A DNA stretch of 64,000 nt from Candolleomyces eurysporus (GCA_027579435.1 JANBPK010000806.1:248001-312000); one strand, 5' to 3'; numbered from the stretch's first letter, positions 36,425-49,887 are shown. The notes: a model not told the origin generated them from the letters alone. Numbers and translations are program-made.

Positions 36425-39400
36425 ATGATGAACAGTCGCCTGAGTGCTCTCTTGGAAAGCTCCAGTCATCTTCTAGAGTCGAAGAAGGAGGAATATGCAA
36501 ATGCAGGTGGAAATCTGCAGGCCCTCCTCCAGGAGCGCCTTCATAACTACTATTCGAACCAAGGGATAGAACCACGCACTCGTATTGAAACTTTGCAAGA
36601 TGCCCAATTGGCTACCGCAACTGAAGCTCTGTCTGTCTTGGAGGGAATAGAAGCTATCCTTATCCAAGAGGACCCTTCGAATGCAACGCAGAGACCATTA
36701 TTAGGTACTCGCGATCTCGCCAGGCTCAGGACGCTCATCGGCCTCGTCTTCAAGTGGGGGTCTGAGCCTCTCTTGAAGCAGGCTAATGATACATGGAAGG
36801 TGGATCTGAAAGGGAAGGGGCAAAGGATTTCTGAAGTAGAGGTCGAAGATCAGGGCTACGCCACGCTCTCGAGGATAATAACCCGCATCATGACCATCCT
36901 CTTCCCCAACGGCGTTCAAGGGAACATGTCTCCAACATTCATTTCGACGACTTTGACGAGCAGGCATCTCGTCGACATTCTTCGACCTTCCATTCTGCTA
37001 GGATGGCTTCCGGCTTCGCTTTCCACCACGTCTGTGCCGACCATCGACCATCTCCGACCGTTCACCATGCGCCTTCTTTCAACGTAGGTTAATGCAAGTC
37101 GTGTTGACGGGCGAAATTGACTTCTTGCATATAAAGATTACACCCTGCAATGCTGATCACTGCCCTAGGAACAATCTTATCGGACGGTTCTAGTTCACCT
37201 ATTTATGCTCGGAAGGCCGCCTCCTCGTTTATGACGCAACAACTGCTTCGTCCAGGGGGTGTAATGGGTCTATGTGAATCTGTTTTCGGTGAAGAAGAAA
37301 CGTCAGGCGAAGCCGTGAAATTGGATAAACTGGAGCAGCTTTCCCGTACACTAGCATCTGTTCCGGGCAAAATGACCCCCGAAGTGAGTGCTTCATCGAG
37401 ATGCAAACAGTGCGGATGCTCACACTTTAAGGATAGGAATACTTTAGGATCATAATTCCAAGAGTCGCTCAGTTGCTATCCGAAACGGTCCCAGCTTCTT
37501 ACCGCAAGATTGGAGCCTTTACGCTATCTCAAATGCTCGGATCTGGCAAGCACTTCAAATATCAAGATGTCGCTGCGCCAATCATATATTCAATCTTGCA
37601 TCAACCTTTCCTGCAAGTATCTGCTGTCGAGGATGCCGTCGACTCAAAGTCGAGCCAAGTTCCGCTGCCATCGACGGCACTTTCGAATTTGGTCATTCTA
37701 ATATCGAATTGCGACCCGTCTCCGGAGTTGATTTACACTCTTTTATCCCCCATCGTTCATTCCCTGTATTCCTTGCTCTTCTATCTCGACTCGCAAAAAA
37801 CCGCTGATCCTCAACTCAAAGAATCGGTGCAAGGACTGCTCGTTACTTGGGGGAAAATCGTCGACGCATCAAAGGCACTGGATCTATTATGGTCCTTGAT
37901 TCAGAATGGACAGCGGCAATACTGGGAAACGGATCTGGATGGCAGTTTTCGACTCGTTCCAGAGTGAGTGTGTTTTGTTTTTTTTGCCGTCAGATGGGCT
38001 TTGCTAACCGTTGCGGTAAGGCCTGAATCTATCAAACCTCTCGAACTTTTGACTCCGGAAGATTTGAAGAAAGAAGAGGAACAAGACTCGTTTGATACTA
38101 ACCTTTTCGACTTGTATCCCGATCCAGCCCATTTCGTTCGTTTCCTCAAGTTGCTCGATAGAGGGGACATTGTGTCTGAGCTGTTTATCAAAACGCTGGA
38201 CGCTTACCACCAGTCTAAATCCTCGACTAACAATCCAATAAAGTATGTGGCCTAAATCTTTTCATGAGTCAAGTCTGACCAAACGGCTCAAAGGTCGCTC
38301 CATTATCTGCAATTATTCATGCAGATGCAGTTACAGTTACTTGGAGGGTCATCTTCGAGCATTCTACGAAAGCCAGATCAGCTTTTAGTATTCATCAAGC
38401 AGGTGCTGGAGAGTGCCTCTGACCACAAGGATGATGCGTTGAGCGCTAATCGACTTGATGTTGCCAACGCCGGAGAAGATAGCGACGATGAAGACCCCGA
38501 CTCAGAGGTAGTCGGGCCGAACGATGAAATGGTTGAGACCACAATTAATCTTCTCCTTTCTGTGCTGGAAAGTAAGTCCAATTTCTCGTGTTCTGACCAT
38601 ATTTCTAACGATGCCTTCAGATCACGAATCTCTTTCCGCGAGAACCGCCCCCATACTCAATGATATATTCTCACTGTTGGAGCCTATTTCCTTCTCTGAT
38701 TCGTCAACCCTTGGTCCCCTCGCTCGCGAAGCTCGAATGGTAATCACTGCACGATCAGCCTCGACTTCAACATCTCGACCAGGGAATGGGCGGGGATCTG
38801 ACGAAGAAAGTGCACAAGAAATTTATCAAAAGGCTTTGAAACTATTGCAAGACCCAATTCTCCCCGTTCGCGCTCACGGCTTGCTGCTTCTACGCCAATT
38901 AGTGACTCCCAAACCCAAGTCTGCTGGATCAAAGACCACTGTGACGGACCCGGCCTTCGTTCCAGCTATTCTATCAATATTTCTTCAGTCGATTCAAGAT
39001 GAAGATTCTTACATATTTCTGAATGGTGTCCAAGGTCTGGCGGCGATGGTTGATGGATTCGGTAAAGAAGTTTTGAAAAGCCTTGTGAGGGACTATAGTA
39101 GTGGACTTGAAGGGGCCACATCCATTTCCCAGAAAGACCTTGATGTCCGAATCAAGATCGGGGAGGCTCTGAGCACTGTTATCCTTCGCTGTGGTACGAG
39201 CCTGGGGAAGTACGGTATGTTCCAACATATTTGTTCTTGCTGTTTCTCTCTAACTCGTGTTTAGGAGATATTTTGATTCCTTCCCTGTTCTCGGTTTTCC
39301 GTTCTAAAAACGCACCAGTGACCCTTCGCTCGTCCTCTCTATCTCTCCTTGCCGACTGTATCAACACTTACCCCTTGGTAACGCTTCAATACACGGAAGA

Positions 39401-39803
39401 CCTTGCACAAGGAATGGTTGACATGCTTCAAGTTGAAAGTCAATCCCCTCCGACGCAACAGCCGAAAGAGCCCCGACCTGAACGGAATGAAGAGGAAGAG
39501 CCCACAGCCACGCCGACCGGGGATAATAATCACCTCTCTGCCGATACCAGCTATCCACCTTTCCGACGTGCGGGTATTCATTTGCTGGGCCTGCTTATTC
39601 GAGCTACAATTAGGCTCATCGATGAGGGCCAGCTCGTAATCCCATTCTCTGGAGCATTCGTGAAGAGAGCACATATCACACTTGGCTACGTTGCAGCGAC
39701 GGATAGTGATGCAATTGTACGGGTGATGGCTAGGGAGGTCAACGAGGAATTGTCGTCGTTCGAGTCGCATTTACTCCAAGCTGGTATAGGAAGCTCAGCG
39801 TGA
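36425..39803 (+). CDS. Rtp1/TANGO6 family HEAT-repeat protein
   Basis: This all-helical protein of about 1000 residues resembles S. cerevisiae Rtp1 and animal TANGO6, linked to assembly and nuclear import of RNA polymerase II. The start MMNSRLSALLESSSHLL at 36425 is followed by helical repeats (GTRDLARLRTLIGLVFKWGS, TLLSPIVHSLYSLLFYLD). The diagnostic C-terminal Rtp1 blocks are LLQDPILPVRAHGLLLLRQL and DEDSYIFLNGVQGLAAMVD (38840-39060), then NAPVTLRSSSLSLLADCI and RRAGIHLLGLLIRATI, ending LLQAGIGSSA. There are several introns, with tandem T-runs near 37975. It lies 220 bp after SUP35 on the same strand. Family membership rests on the VRAHGL-type blocks. Confidence 0.8.
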
Positions 39804-40095
39804 TGCATATCATCATTGCCCTGCATAATCCGTATTTGTATGTACCAATTCAATTCTACCCGTTTTGGAGTTCGCACGGTGTCTTTCCAGCTTTCCGCTC
39901 ACGCGAGTTACGGAATTCGTGGCGAAGACGCTCACCATGGTTAATGACTTGAAACGAAGGACTGTCAATACTCCTGTCTTCGCCGACAATCGTAACAAGC
40001 GCACACAATCTGGGTCTATTTAAGTTGCACCGAATATGGGCCAACCATTCCTCACACCCACCAACCAATCATAACCCAATCATAACTAATAACCA
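39804..40095 (+). promoter_or_regulatory. P450 upstream region with tandem CCAAT-containing repeat
   Basis: Just before the P450 start an 11-bp unit, CCAATCATAAC, is present twice without a gap (40065-40075, 40076-40086), and another CCAAT overlaps the ATG. A TATA-like TATTTAAG lies at 40017-40024. CCAAT boxes bind the HAP complex in fungi, but these sit so close to the ATG that they may lie in the transcript leader. Confidence 0.45.
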
Positions 40096-42637
40096 ATGTT
40101 CGACCTTTCAAAGATCGACTGGTCGATTCTGGATCTCTCTACACTTGACCTGGCGTCAGTACCTGAGACGCAATGGAAGGCGCTCCTGGCACTTGCTGTT
40201 GCGGCGATAGCATGGCGCGGCTTGCGTCGAGCGTCAGCGAAGACGAGCAACACCTTGGCGAACGTCCATGGACCAGGTGGTGCATCGTTCCTTCAAGGTC
40301 GGTACACAACATATTCCTCTTCTGATTTCCCCTAATTCGAATATTTAGGACATTACTCGCTGCTATTCAACAACGATGCGTGGAGTTACCATCGCTCGCT
40401 TGCCCAGCAACGTCAGTGTCAATGAAATTTATGTCGGACATGCATTGACTTGATTCTCAGATGGACGAGCCTTTCGTGTGAAAGGTACATTTGGTGTAAG
40501 TTCTGCCTCTCTACAATACTCAAATATTCAGCGCCTAACGAATTGCTACAGCAAGATGTGTTGTACACATACGACCCGAAAGCAATGCACCATATCTTGC
40601 TCAAGGACCAGCATATGTATGAAGAACCTGAGGTCTTCTCTTCGTAAGTCGAGTCAACTGAATATGTAAACGGTAACTGATGGTTTGTTAGGAATGCTAC
40701 TGTCACCTTTGGCCCTGGTGTACTATCGGTAGTAGGTGAGGACGTGTTGCCACGCCAGCCCACCCCAAATACTCAATTATAATCCTTTTCGAAGGAGATC
40801 GCCACCGAAAACAACGAAAAATGCTGAACCCAGTGTTCTCCGTAACCCATCTACGCCACATGGGTGAGTCTCTGGGGATGCCATGGTCAATACAAAGTGA
40901 TTAACGAAATTCCTTCAGTGCCGACTTTCTTTGGCGTTGCGAAACAGGTACACAACTTTCACCAAAATTGCTTGCTCCAGCTGACACTGCTTATCTTAAT
41001 ATAGCTTGGCGATACTTTCATGAAAAAGGCCTCCAAGGGACCACAGGAAGTAAGAATTGTTTATCCCACCATAGTATCAACCCAAATAATTTTTTGACAG
41101 ATTGACATGGTAACCTGGATGACAAGAGCAGCACTTGAAATCGTCGCCCAGAGTGGGCTTGGAACATCCTTTAGCCCAGTCACTGAAGAACATCCAGAGC
41201 ACTCCTTCATCACGGCTGTGAAAGAACTTGGGTCAGTATACTGTCTAGGATACTCCTGCTCAGGCTTGAGAGAAGCTGACATTTGTCTTGTAGGCCGTTG
41301 ATGACTGTTCTCTTACTTCCCCGACTCTTAGTCGTGCCCCCGGTCTTCAAGTATAACCTCGGTGGAGCCTGGCTACAGCGCCTCGTTGTCAACCTGGTGC
41401 CCTGGAAAGCCGTGCATCAAATGAGAGATGTCATCGACACCATGCACCAAACTTCTTTGGACATTTTCGAGCAGAAACGAAACGCTCTGGCTCAGGACGA
41501 CTCCGACGTTGAGCAGCGCCAAGATATCATGAGCATTCTAAGTGAGCCATGCACTTATCATCATTTCCGATCCTGCATCTTATTCTTTGCTGCTAGTGAG
41601 GGAGAATAAGAAAGCCTCTCTGGAAGATAGACTTTCGGACGCCGAAGTACTTGGACAGATGTCGTACGTATCGCGCTCTTCGTCTTTAGACTTGAATGTT
41701 GCCGCTCACGAGATTTCGGTGCTCGTCAAGAACGCTGATGTTCGCCGCGATGGACACTACATCAAGCGCCCTGGCACGAATTCTTCATCTCCTCAGTATT
41801 CACCAAGACGTTCAGAGCAAACTTCGTGCTGAGCTTCGTGAAGCTTATGAGAACTTCGGAGACGAGCCCGATCACGATCAACTTGTTGGCCTCCCTTACC
41901 TCGACGCCGTCTGCAGGGAAACCCTTCGCTTGTACGTGGATATGACTGAAAATACTTCTTATAAGGCTGACCCTCTTCTCATAGATTCCCGCCCGTGGCC
42001 ACTATCCTTCGAGAGTACGTTTGGATACCTCCCTGATCAAATTCTTGCGCTAATATATGTGCACATAGGACGCAAGTTGACGCAATGCTTCCTTTCTCTA
42101 CACCTGTAAAGGGGTCGAAAAACGAGGAGATGTCTGAAGTGTTGATCCCCCGAGGTTCAGCTATATTGATTTCAATATTGGCAAGCAACACGGACCCAGA
42201 AATCTGGGGAAGCGATTCGTATGAATGGAAACCCGAACGATGGCTTTCACCACATCCCAAGGCTGTTACCGATGCTCACATCCCCGGAGTATACTCAAAT
42301 CTGTGCGCATCGCCCTGCTGACTGAAATTTGTTTGTTTTTTGCTCACGTCTCTTACAGAATGACCTTCTCCGGTGGCGGAAGATCATGCATTGGTTTCAA
42401 ATTCTCTCAACTTGAAATGAGTGAGCGCATTCCCGCCTTTCTTGGCAAGTTTCCACTCATTGATTGGATTCAACAGAGGTTATCCTTTACACTCTTATCA
42501 GGCAACTCCAATTTTCTCTGCCTGAGCAAAAGATATATTGGCAAATGACGGTGATTTCCTCGCCAACCATCGACCCCACCTTGAGCGATCTACGACCTCA
42601 GATGCCTCTACTTGTTTCCCTTGCGGAAGAGTCATAA
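40096..42637 (+). CDS. cytochrome P450 monooxygenase
   Basis: This is a microsomal heme-thiolate oxygenase. The N-terminal hydrophobic anchor is LLALAVAAIAWRGLRR (about residues 30-48). The core shows GPGVLSVVGDRHRKQRKMLN, the I-helix MFAAMDTTSSAL, the K-helix ETLR in CRETLRLFPP, PERW in WKPERWLS, and the heme loop FSGGGRSCIG with the ligand Cys (about 42365-42400). After an intron it ends FSLPEQKIYWQMTVIS and LLVSLAEES at TAA 42635-42637. More than ten short introns are needed. The style matches large basidiomycete families of xenobiotic or fatty-acid P450s; the substrate is unknown. No biosynthetic cluster partner is adjacent, so there is no sign of a metabolite cluster. Confidence 0.92.
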
Positions 42638-42833
42638 AGGCCTGAATTACCGTTCCGTCCTAGCTCACATACTGTTGACCATTCTCTTATATTAATTCAG
42701 TAATCCATTAATTTGATTTGAGAATTTGCACTCCAATGCATTTCTGGTTTGGAAATGCATCAACTCTCAGCTTGAAGGTGGACTTGAGCCAGACGGTTGA
42801 CCTACAACGGTACTTAACAAGACAATAAAATTA

Positions 42834-43316
42834 TCATAGAATATCCATACCTTCCACCAAAACTTGAGAGACCACATACTCACCATCGTGGCTCACGGAA
42901 ACATGAATCGAGTCGAACTTGTGCGGCAAGTGGCAGCATAGCTGAGGCTTGACACCACCCGAAAAGCTGGTGTATGTAAAGTCTTTCCAAGACGGCTTTA
43001 TAGATGGATATACAGCCTTGTACGCTGCCTCTTTAACGGACCATCTGTGCAAGGTTAAATATTTAACACTCCTCGGGACTGCTGCCAGGACGCGACTCGC
43101 TCACCGGACGGCAAGAAAGCGAAGTCGCTCATCGTTAGGTACTCCCGACCTGACCAGGGTTTGCCAGTGCCCTTTTTCAGAGGAAGACAGTATTCTTTGC
43201 ACGAATCTAGTGCCATGACGGCCCCTCAGTATCGCTGCTATTCGAGGGACATGGATGATGTCGACTCCGATGCCCAGGACGGTCATGGAAGAGGGAAAGT
43301 TGGTAGTCGACGTCAT
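42834..43316 (-). CDS. holo-[acyl-carrier-protein] synthase (4'-phosphopantetheinyl transferase, AcpS type)
   Basis: A short enzyme of about 140 residues in two exons, it attaches phosphopantetheine from CoA to an acyl carrier protein. The N-terminal LGIGVDIIHVPRI holds the Mg-binding Asp, and WSVKEAAYKAVYPS holds the Glu and Lys of the second signature. SIHVSVSHDGEYVVSQVLVE completes the fold. By analogy with yeast Ppt2 it most likely serves the mitochondrial ACP. Two starts are possible: MTSTTNFPSSM at 43316, used here, or the internal Met at 43286. It is divergent from ELP2 with about 100 bp between starts, and convergent with the P450. Confidence 0.9.
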
Positions 43317-43417
43317 CAATATTCGGATTGATATCGGTATAAATTCCCACACTCATATGTTCAGATCAAACTTTTCCAAGAGGGCCTCCTTGAGAGGTAC
43401 ACCAGCAATCTTCAACT

Positions 43418-46400
43418 ATGGCCCATACCTCATACATCTCTGCTGCTGCCAACAGATTCAGCCATGTCGCGGACACATCCACTGAAAATCTTGTTGCATT
43501 CGGCGCCTCCAAGTTCGTCGCATTATGGTCTGTCGACGTGAGATTTGCTTTTCAACCTACCCTTGTAACATTTTAATCGGAAAATGTATTCGATCTCAGA
43601 ATGAATACGACCATGGGATATCAAAGGCGTTGCCTGGTCACGAAGCTGTAGTAACCTGCGTGCGCTTCATCGATGATAATACAATCCTGTCCGGGGATGA
43701 GAATGGGACGCTGTTACTCTGGAAGAGGGTGGATTCTCAGGCATGCTAGGTTCCTCCCTCACCAGCCTCGTCAATCTTGCTCATTCCCTCTCTTAGTGGA
43801 TTAAGGTCTGCACGATAAAAGCACATTCTAAGCCAATTTCAGCAATCACAATATTCCGCAATATTGTGGCGACTGGCGCGTCCGATTCTGTAGTGAAACT
43901 ATGGGATATTCGCCGGAAAGCAGAAGGTGATCCCATGGGTGTTCTTTTCCTCCTCGCCCTCCGTCTAATAACAAGGGCTAGACGTTTTCCTTGAGGAAAG
44001 GCAAGCGATATCACTGGGCAAACGTTATCCATTATCATTGGCGCTGGGTGAATTGCCTCAGGCTTCAGGTATATCTCATTTACCAGTTTATCAACCCTAC
44101 GCTCACACCTCGTAGTAATTATCCTCGCTATCGGTGGTACCGACAGCAACGTTCAGCTTTGGCTGCGGTCTGAGGACACGGTATGGGCTTCTACATGCTC
44201 TCAACTTAATCTAGTAGCAGCTGACAGCGACATAGTTCGTCCGTTCTGCGACGTTGGCAGGTCACGAAGACTGGGTTCGGGGTCTCGATTTCCATCAGGG
44301 TGATGGTGAACAACCGCTCGTTCTAGCTTCCGGATCGCAAGATGGCAATATCCGTCTTTGGAACATCGAGCCTCTCGCCTCAAACCAACCTCCAGGAAAC
44401 CCTTCCCCTGAGAGTGAGTTGGCAGATGAGCTTTTAGATGCGTTTGAGGCATCCCTCGGTGAGGTTGCGGAGGGAGAGGAAGGTGGCAAGCAGATCTCCT
44501 TGAAGCGCCATGTTCTGACCACCAAGTCTGCTAGCGGGTGAGTTATTCTATTAAGAGTGCCCGGCCATGTGCTAAGGATAATCCCTCAGAACTAAACAGT
44601 ATTCTGTCACGTTTGATGCATTGCTCGTCGGACACGAAGCGGGCATCACTTCACTGAAATGGAGGCCCAACACTCAAGCTTCGACAATAGCTCTGTTATC
44701 TACGTCAACAGACTCTTCCGTGATTCTGTGGACCCCCTCATCATCGCTTACTCAAATCAAGAACGGCCCTTCCCTGTGGGTGAATTATCAACGATTTGGA
44801 GACGTTGGAGGCCAACGCCTTGGAGGATTTGTTGGAGGTATCTGGGGAAGCGCTGGAAATGACTTGCTGGCCTGGGGCTGGTCTGGAGGCTGGAGAAGAT
44901 GGAAATGCGCTGACTCATCGAAGGGTGCCAGCTCGGAAGTTTGGAACGAGGTTGGGGCAACTAGTGGTCACAGCGGACCTGTGAAGGGCCTTGACTGGAG
45001 TCCAAATGGCGATTATTTAATCTCCACCGGGTGCGTCCAGTTTCAACAGCGAAAAGTGGTTCCTAACCTACTCAAATGTTCTTCAGGGTGGACCAGACGA
45101 CTCGTATTCATGGAGGGATACCTGTTTCAGAGTCTTCGGCAAATGCTTCGTGGCACGAGCTCGGTCGTCCTCAAATCCATGGTTACGACCTATTGAATGT
45201 TGTGTTCATCGACCGACTAAAGTTTGCCAGCATTGCCGACGAAAAGGTTCTCCGAGTGTTTGAAGCGCCGAGGTCATTTGTAGAAGTTCTTGAGCATCTA
45301 AAAGTCTCAAAATTTTCGAATGAGGAGGTGCATTCTTAAATCAGAAAACGAAGTGACGGCCATCTAAAATATTTCTCTTCCTTGCAGCATACCCGTCCGG
45401 CAGGGGCCAGCGTTCCAGCGCTGGGTCTTTCAAACAAAGCAGTTGGAGAAGGTGAGATGGACATGTCCAAAAAGTCCCCTCTTCCGTCTGATCTCTCTAT
45501 GTAGGCACATCCCAGGCATTGGCAATAACAGAACTTGACGTCACCCGACGACCATTCGAAGGGGAACTTGCTTCCTCCACTCTGTGGCCCGAGGTTGAAA
45601 AAGTCTTTGGACATGGCTACGAAGTACGTGAAATTCCTTCACTTCCTCAAAGAGCTCGGTCCTAATGGAGATTCAAGTCAATCACGCTAGCCATCTCCAC
45701 CTCGCGCAAGTACATCGCAACCGCTTGCAAAGCTACCAGTGCTGAACATGCTGTGGTGCGAGTCTATGATACCACGTCCTTCAGGCCTTTCGGCCAGCCA
45801 CTGGTTGGCCACGCCTTGACTGTAACGAGAATAGCTTTCAGCCCCGATGATAAACTGGTGTTGTCCGTCTCAAGAGACCGTACGTGGCGCCTTTTTGGGC
45901 TCCAGGAAGATTCTGGTAAGATATATCTTTCTTGAATGGATTGAACACACGTTAATACGCGAAGGAGAAGGTTTTACACCCGTTGCTGCTGACAAAAGCC
46001 ACGGCAGAATCATCTGGGACTGTGCCTGGTCTCCTGACGGTAGTTACTTCCTGACTGCATCGCGAGATAAAACAGTCAGGGTTTGGCGAAGGACTGGGGA
46101 AGATAACAAGGCATGGGCAGCAGTGCAGACGCTCAAAACACCAGAAGCAGCGACCGCAGTTGCGATTTCGACGACAGGATCACAGCCGAAAACGTGAGAT
46201 CCCCTACCACTTGCTCGTTGAGACATCCTGAATCTTGCCTTTCTCTAGTCGCTTGGCTGTGGGACTCGAAACCGGGAATATCCTCATCTACACAGCTCCA
46301 TTGGATATTGCCAAGGAATGGAAGCACGACCTGACGATTGACTCCAAGTAAGCCTCGCTACTCATACTGTCGTCGGCTATTCTAACCCACCTAAGCGTCG

Positions 46401-46522
46401 CACACGTTGATCATATCCATCGCCTATCATGGCGGCCAGCTGGTGAAGGATCAAAACAATTGGCGAGCTGTAGCGATGATGGTACACTGAGGATATTGAA
46501 TGTCCAATTCGATACAGATTAG
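43418..46522 (+). CDS. ELP2: Elongator subunit Elp2 (double WD40 propeller)
   Basis: Elp2 is the WD-repeat scaffold of the Elongator complex, which modifies wobble uridines of tRNA. The start is [21 protein letters not shown] blades follow, such as [110 protein letters not shown] and [15 protein letters not shown]. The block [20 protein letters not shown] between the propellers and [17 protein letters not shown] are typical of Elp2 rather than of other WD proteins. The end is [17 protein letters not shown] with TAG at 46520-46522. About a dozen introns cut the blades. A short acidic loop (44430-44490) interrupts one blade. Confidence 0.93.
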
Positions 46523-46751
46523 ACAATCCCGATAGCTACTAGAAGTAAAGAAGAAACAGAAAGTTGGATACAGTTGTGAAGGTGGACAAAAAGTACAATC
46601 AGCTAGAAACATATTGACACAAGAGGGTTATAGATTGAACGTGAGGCATTGGGTATGGGTCAGAGAAGTCTCGATGCAAGTAAAAAAACACAAAGGCAGA
46701 CAAGAAACAATCTCGGAATGCAGTAATGATACAAAAGGTCAGTTCGTCAAA

Positions 46752-49700
46752 TTAAATGATATCGCGAAGACTCATAGGAACCTCAGGCTGCGGCTGGATG
46801 TCAGAAACTTGACCATCTGCAATAACATTCGAAACTTACACATTTGATCCTGGGCGAGCTTGGTCAGTGCGAGCTTCGAAACTGTATTGAATATATACTC
46901 ACTTATAGAAACATTCTATGGAACGTAACATCTCGACGTCGCCGCCAGTCGCCGTCACAAAATTGATGACGACGCCCGCACGAGAATAGTTCGGCGCAAT
47001 GGCAGGAACAACGCTGTAGACAAGTCAGGCTAGAGTCAAGCATCTAGCGTCAATAAAACCGACCGTTGGGCATATTCTTCGACAGCCTTAGGCAAGTCTG
47101 TAGAGCAGTAGTGAGCTGCTGTATTAAGAAGACAGCTTCGGGAATACACACCATAGTTGATCACCAAAGGTATGTGAGATACTTCAGGATTCTTTACTTG
47201 AACGTCGTAGACGACTAAAACCTTCGCCATAGGTCTCGAAACCAAATTGGGTCCGGGAGATCTGAACTTGTTCAGAGCTGCAAGCTTCGTTCCAGCGCTC
47301 ATTTCACCATGCTACATGGAAAACGCGTCAACACCCAATTTACAATGTCTTGGTATTCAGACTCACCAGGGGAACAGCTTCCATTCCACGAGCAGCCAGC
47401 TTATAGACGACGGCATCCAGCGTAGCCATTCCTCCGACATGGACAATACACTGGTTGATCTCGATATCTTCGAAGAGATCGACGAGTGCATCCAATTTCC
47501 ATTCGCGAGCCTGAGTGGTTTCAGCGCTCGTAGCTCCTCGCCCAGATCCAATTATTCCATGACCACCGCCATTGCCAGCCGTCGTTTGATCAGATCTCCC
47601 GCTAGCAGTGAATGCAAGATAAAGGTAGAACTGGCGCAAACCACGAGAGGTTTGCGAGTTGTCTGGATTCGCGCCTCCACCGTCGCGTCGGACAAGTACA
47701 CGCACTGGTTCTCGAAGGTTGATGGCCGAGGCCAGGTTCAAGACGTCCTGTGGAACAGTATTGGAGAACAACGCAGTTTGCCGTTCGATGGGTTGAGGCG
47801 TGGAGGTACCAGTAGTATCTGGTGGGGCAGGAGATGCTGTAATTGACGAGAACCGACGGCCATTGTTGACTTGCAAGGGGGTCAAAGTGGGATTGTTTGC
47901 CTCGAAGGGAGAGGTGAACGTCGGGGCGGCTAGGTTGGCACTACTGGCACTCGGAGTTGGTCCAATGGGACGCGATCGGGGAGGTGGCAGAATCTTGACA
48001 ATATTGAATACAAACTCATGCAAGTTTCTGGCAATGAGCTGGTCTACTTCGTCGAGGACAAGCAATCTAACTTCGGATCCAATCAACCCGGATTGAGCGG
48101 TGAACAATGCATGGAGCTTCTGTGGGGTACCACAAATGATATGAGGCATGTTTTGTTGCAGAAGGCGCAACTCTTGACTGAGGTCGCTGTTGGCATTTGT
48201 TGCACCGACCCCCAGGGCTGATCTGACACCGATTGGGCCGCCCAGGTCTCGAATCATGCGCTGTGCCTGGGTGGCCTGATCCACGGTCGTAGAAATCATG
48301 ATAGCCAACGGCCCCCGGTTCGGAGTCCTGATGTAGTTCATGACCACCTGAATAGCAGGAATAACGTAGGCAGCGATACGCTCCTNGGGTAGGGGGCGCT
48401 TGGGCAATAATGTCCGAACCACGCAACAGGAAGGGCAAGGCTCGTTGCTGAATTTTATTCGGTGGTCCGATGCTGGGAAGACTATTAGACTGCATTCTTG
48501 GGAAGAGAAGTTGTTCTGGCTTACCCGAATTTAGTCAAAGATCGCAACAGTTCCGGGGACAGAGGTAAATGCTCCCACTTGGATATAACGGGCCCGTCTC
48601 GAGGGGAATCGCCTTGAGGATCGATTACCTAAACCAGCGTGAGGGGAACAGCATGAGATTCGAGGGAGTTACGAGACTTACACCAGAGGAGTCACGGCGT
48701 ACTAATCCTGTTACTGAGCGTCGCTTACCCATTGCTAGTGAGTCAGACCGCTGAGGATTTTGTTCGAGGGGGCGAATGGGTGGTAATTCGAGGGCACCAG
48801 TGGACCAAGTGCGCACTGGGGCGTTTGGCTGTCTCGGGTTGGTTCGCAAATCAGGTCGATTAGGGATACCATGTCCCAGTAAACCGACGCTATTGGGACC
48901 GGAAGGTGCAAGAATTTGGTTCGGAGGTATTTCTAAGGGTGGAGTGTTCAAGCTAACAATGGAGCTCCGGGGGTCGAGAAGCGTGGATTGTTGGAATTGC
49001 TGAGTCTGAATCGCCAACAGTTGACCGACGGAAGTTGTCAGTGAGTTGAGTCTCTGAGATATTGTTCCAATGTCGTCCACCGGCGCGATTTGATGAGGGG
49101 CGATGTTTCCGATGGATCCACGAGGGTTGAGCAACGAAGGTGTACTTGCTCCATTGTTGGAAAACGGATCCTTGAACTCGGGCTGACCATGATTCTGACT
49201 GCTGAGAGCGCGTTCAACCAAAAAGTTGACTTTACGGTGCACTTCCCCCAGCTCACGCTGAATAGCGGTGTTGGTGAGTTCGCAGCGTGTCAACCGCTCC
49301 AAAACCTCTAAGATGAGAGGGGATGACTTGAGGGAGTTTTCGAACATTTGTGGATCCAATGTGGAAAGAACTTGACTTCCAGAGTCCAAGGAAGAAACGG
49401 GCGAGACCGACTTGAGCGATCCGGATCCAAACATGTGTCCGCTTTGATTCGGGGGGATAGGGGACGATCCTTGACGTGTTTGCTGCTGAAGCGAGTAGAA
49501 CGACGAATTTGGTGTCTGCGTCCCGGATCCTGCTCCCAGAGGAGGAAAACCCGGTGGGTTGTCTTCAGCCTCTGGAAGGGTGTCGAGAACGCTCAGCATG
49601 CTGCCCTCCCTCCTCCTCGGCTCAGCCTGGCGAAATGTGGGGGAGTCTCGAAATTGGGTCCCAGGTGGGGATTGACGCTTGACTTCAATGTTCTGCTGGG

Positions 49701-49887
49701 AGTAAAGAGAGGGGCTTGGAGAGGACTTGACCGAGCGATATTCAGTCGGTGACACGGACACCGATGACAACGAACTGCGGTCCAACCCATGGTTTCCGAA
49801 GAGGCCGCCATTTTCGTCTTCGTTGGTCAGCTTGCCACCTGGAAAGAAGGGCATGGATGCAGGGTTCAAAGCTGCACTCTTGGCCAT
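46752..49887 (-). CDS. eIF4A/DEAD-box-like protein with degenerate ATPase motifs and long disordered N-terminus
   Basis: The start is MAKSAALNPASMPFFPGG at 49887. About 400 Ser/Pro/Gln-rich residues follow, with two short coiled-coil stretches (LILEVLERLTRCELTNTAIQ; TISQRLNSLTTSVGQLLAIQ). The C-terminal part follows the DEAD-box order. A Q-motif-like region reads PPNKIQQRALPFLLRGSDII. Motif I is AQAPPTQER where GxGKT should be. Motif Ib is ICGTPQKL, II is VLDEVD, III is FSNTVP, and V is VVYDVQVKNPEVSHIPLVIN. Motif VI (HRIGRxGR) is missing, replaced by EEYAQRVVPAIAPNYSRAG before VVINFVTATGGD. The eIF4A-like end is PEVPMSLRDII. ATP binding and unwinding are therefore unlikely; a scaffold role is inference. 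The N at 48386 is extra, and dropping it gives PPTQERIAAY. Confidence 0.85.
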
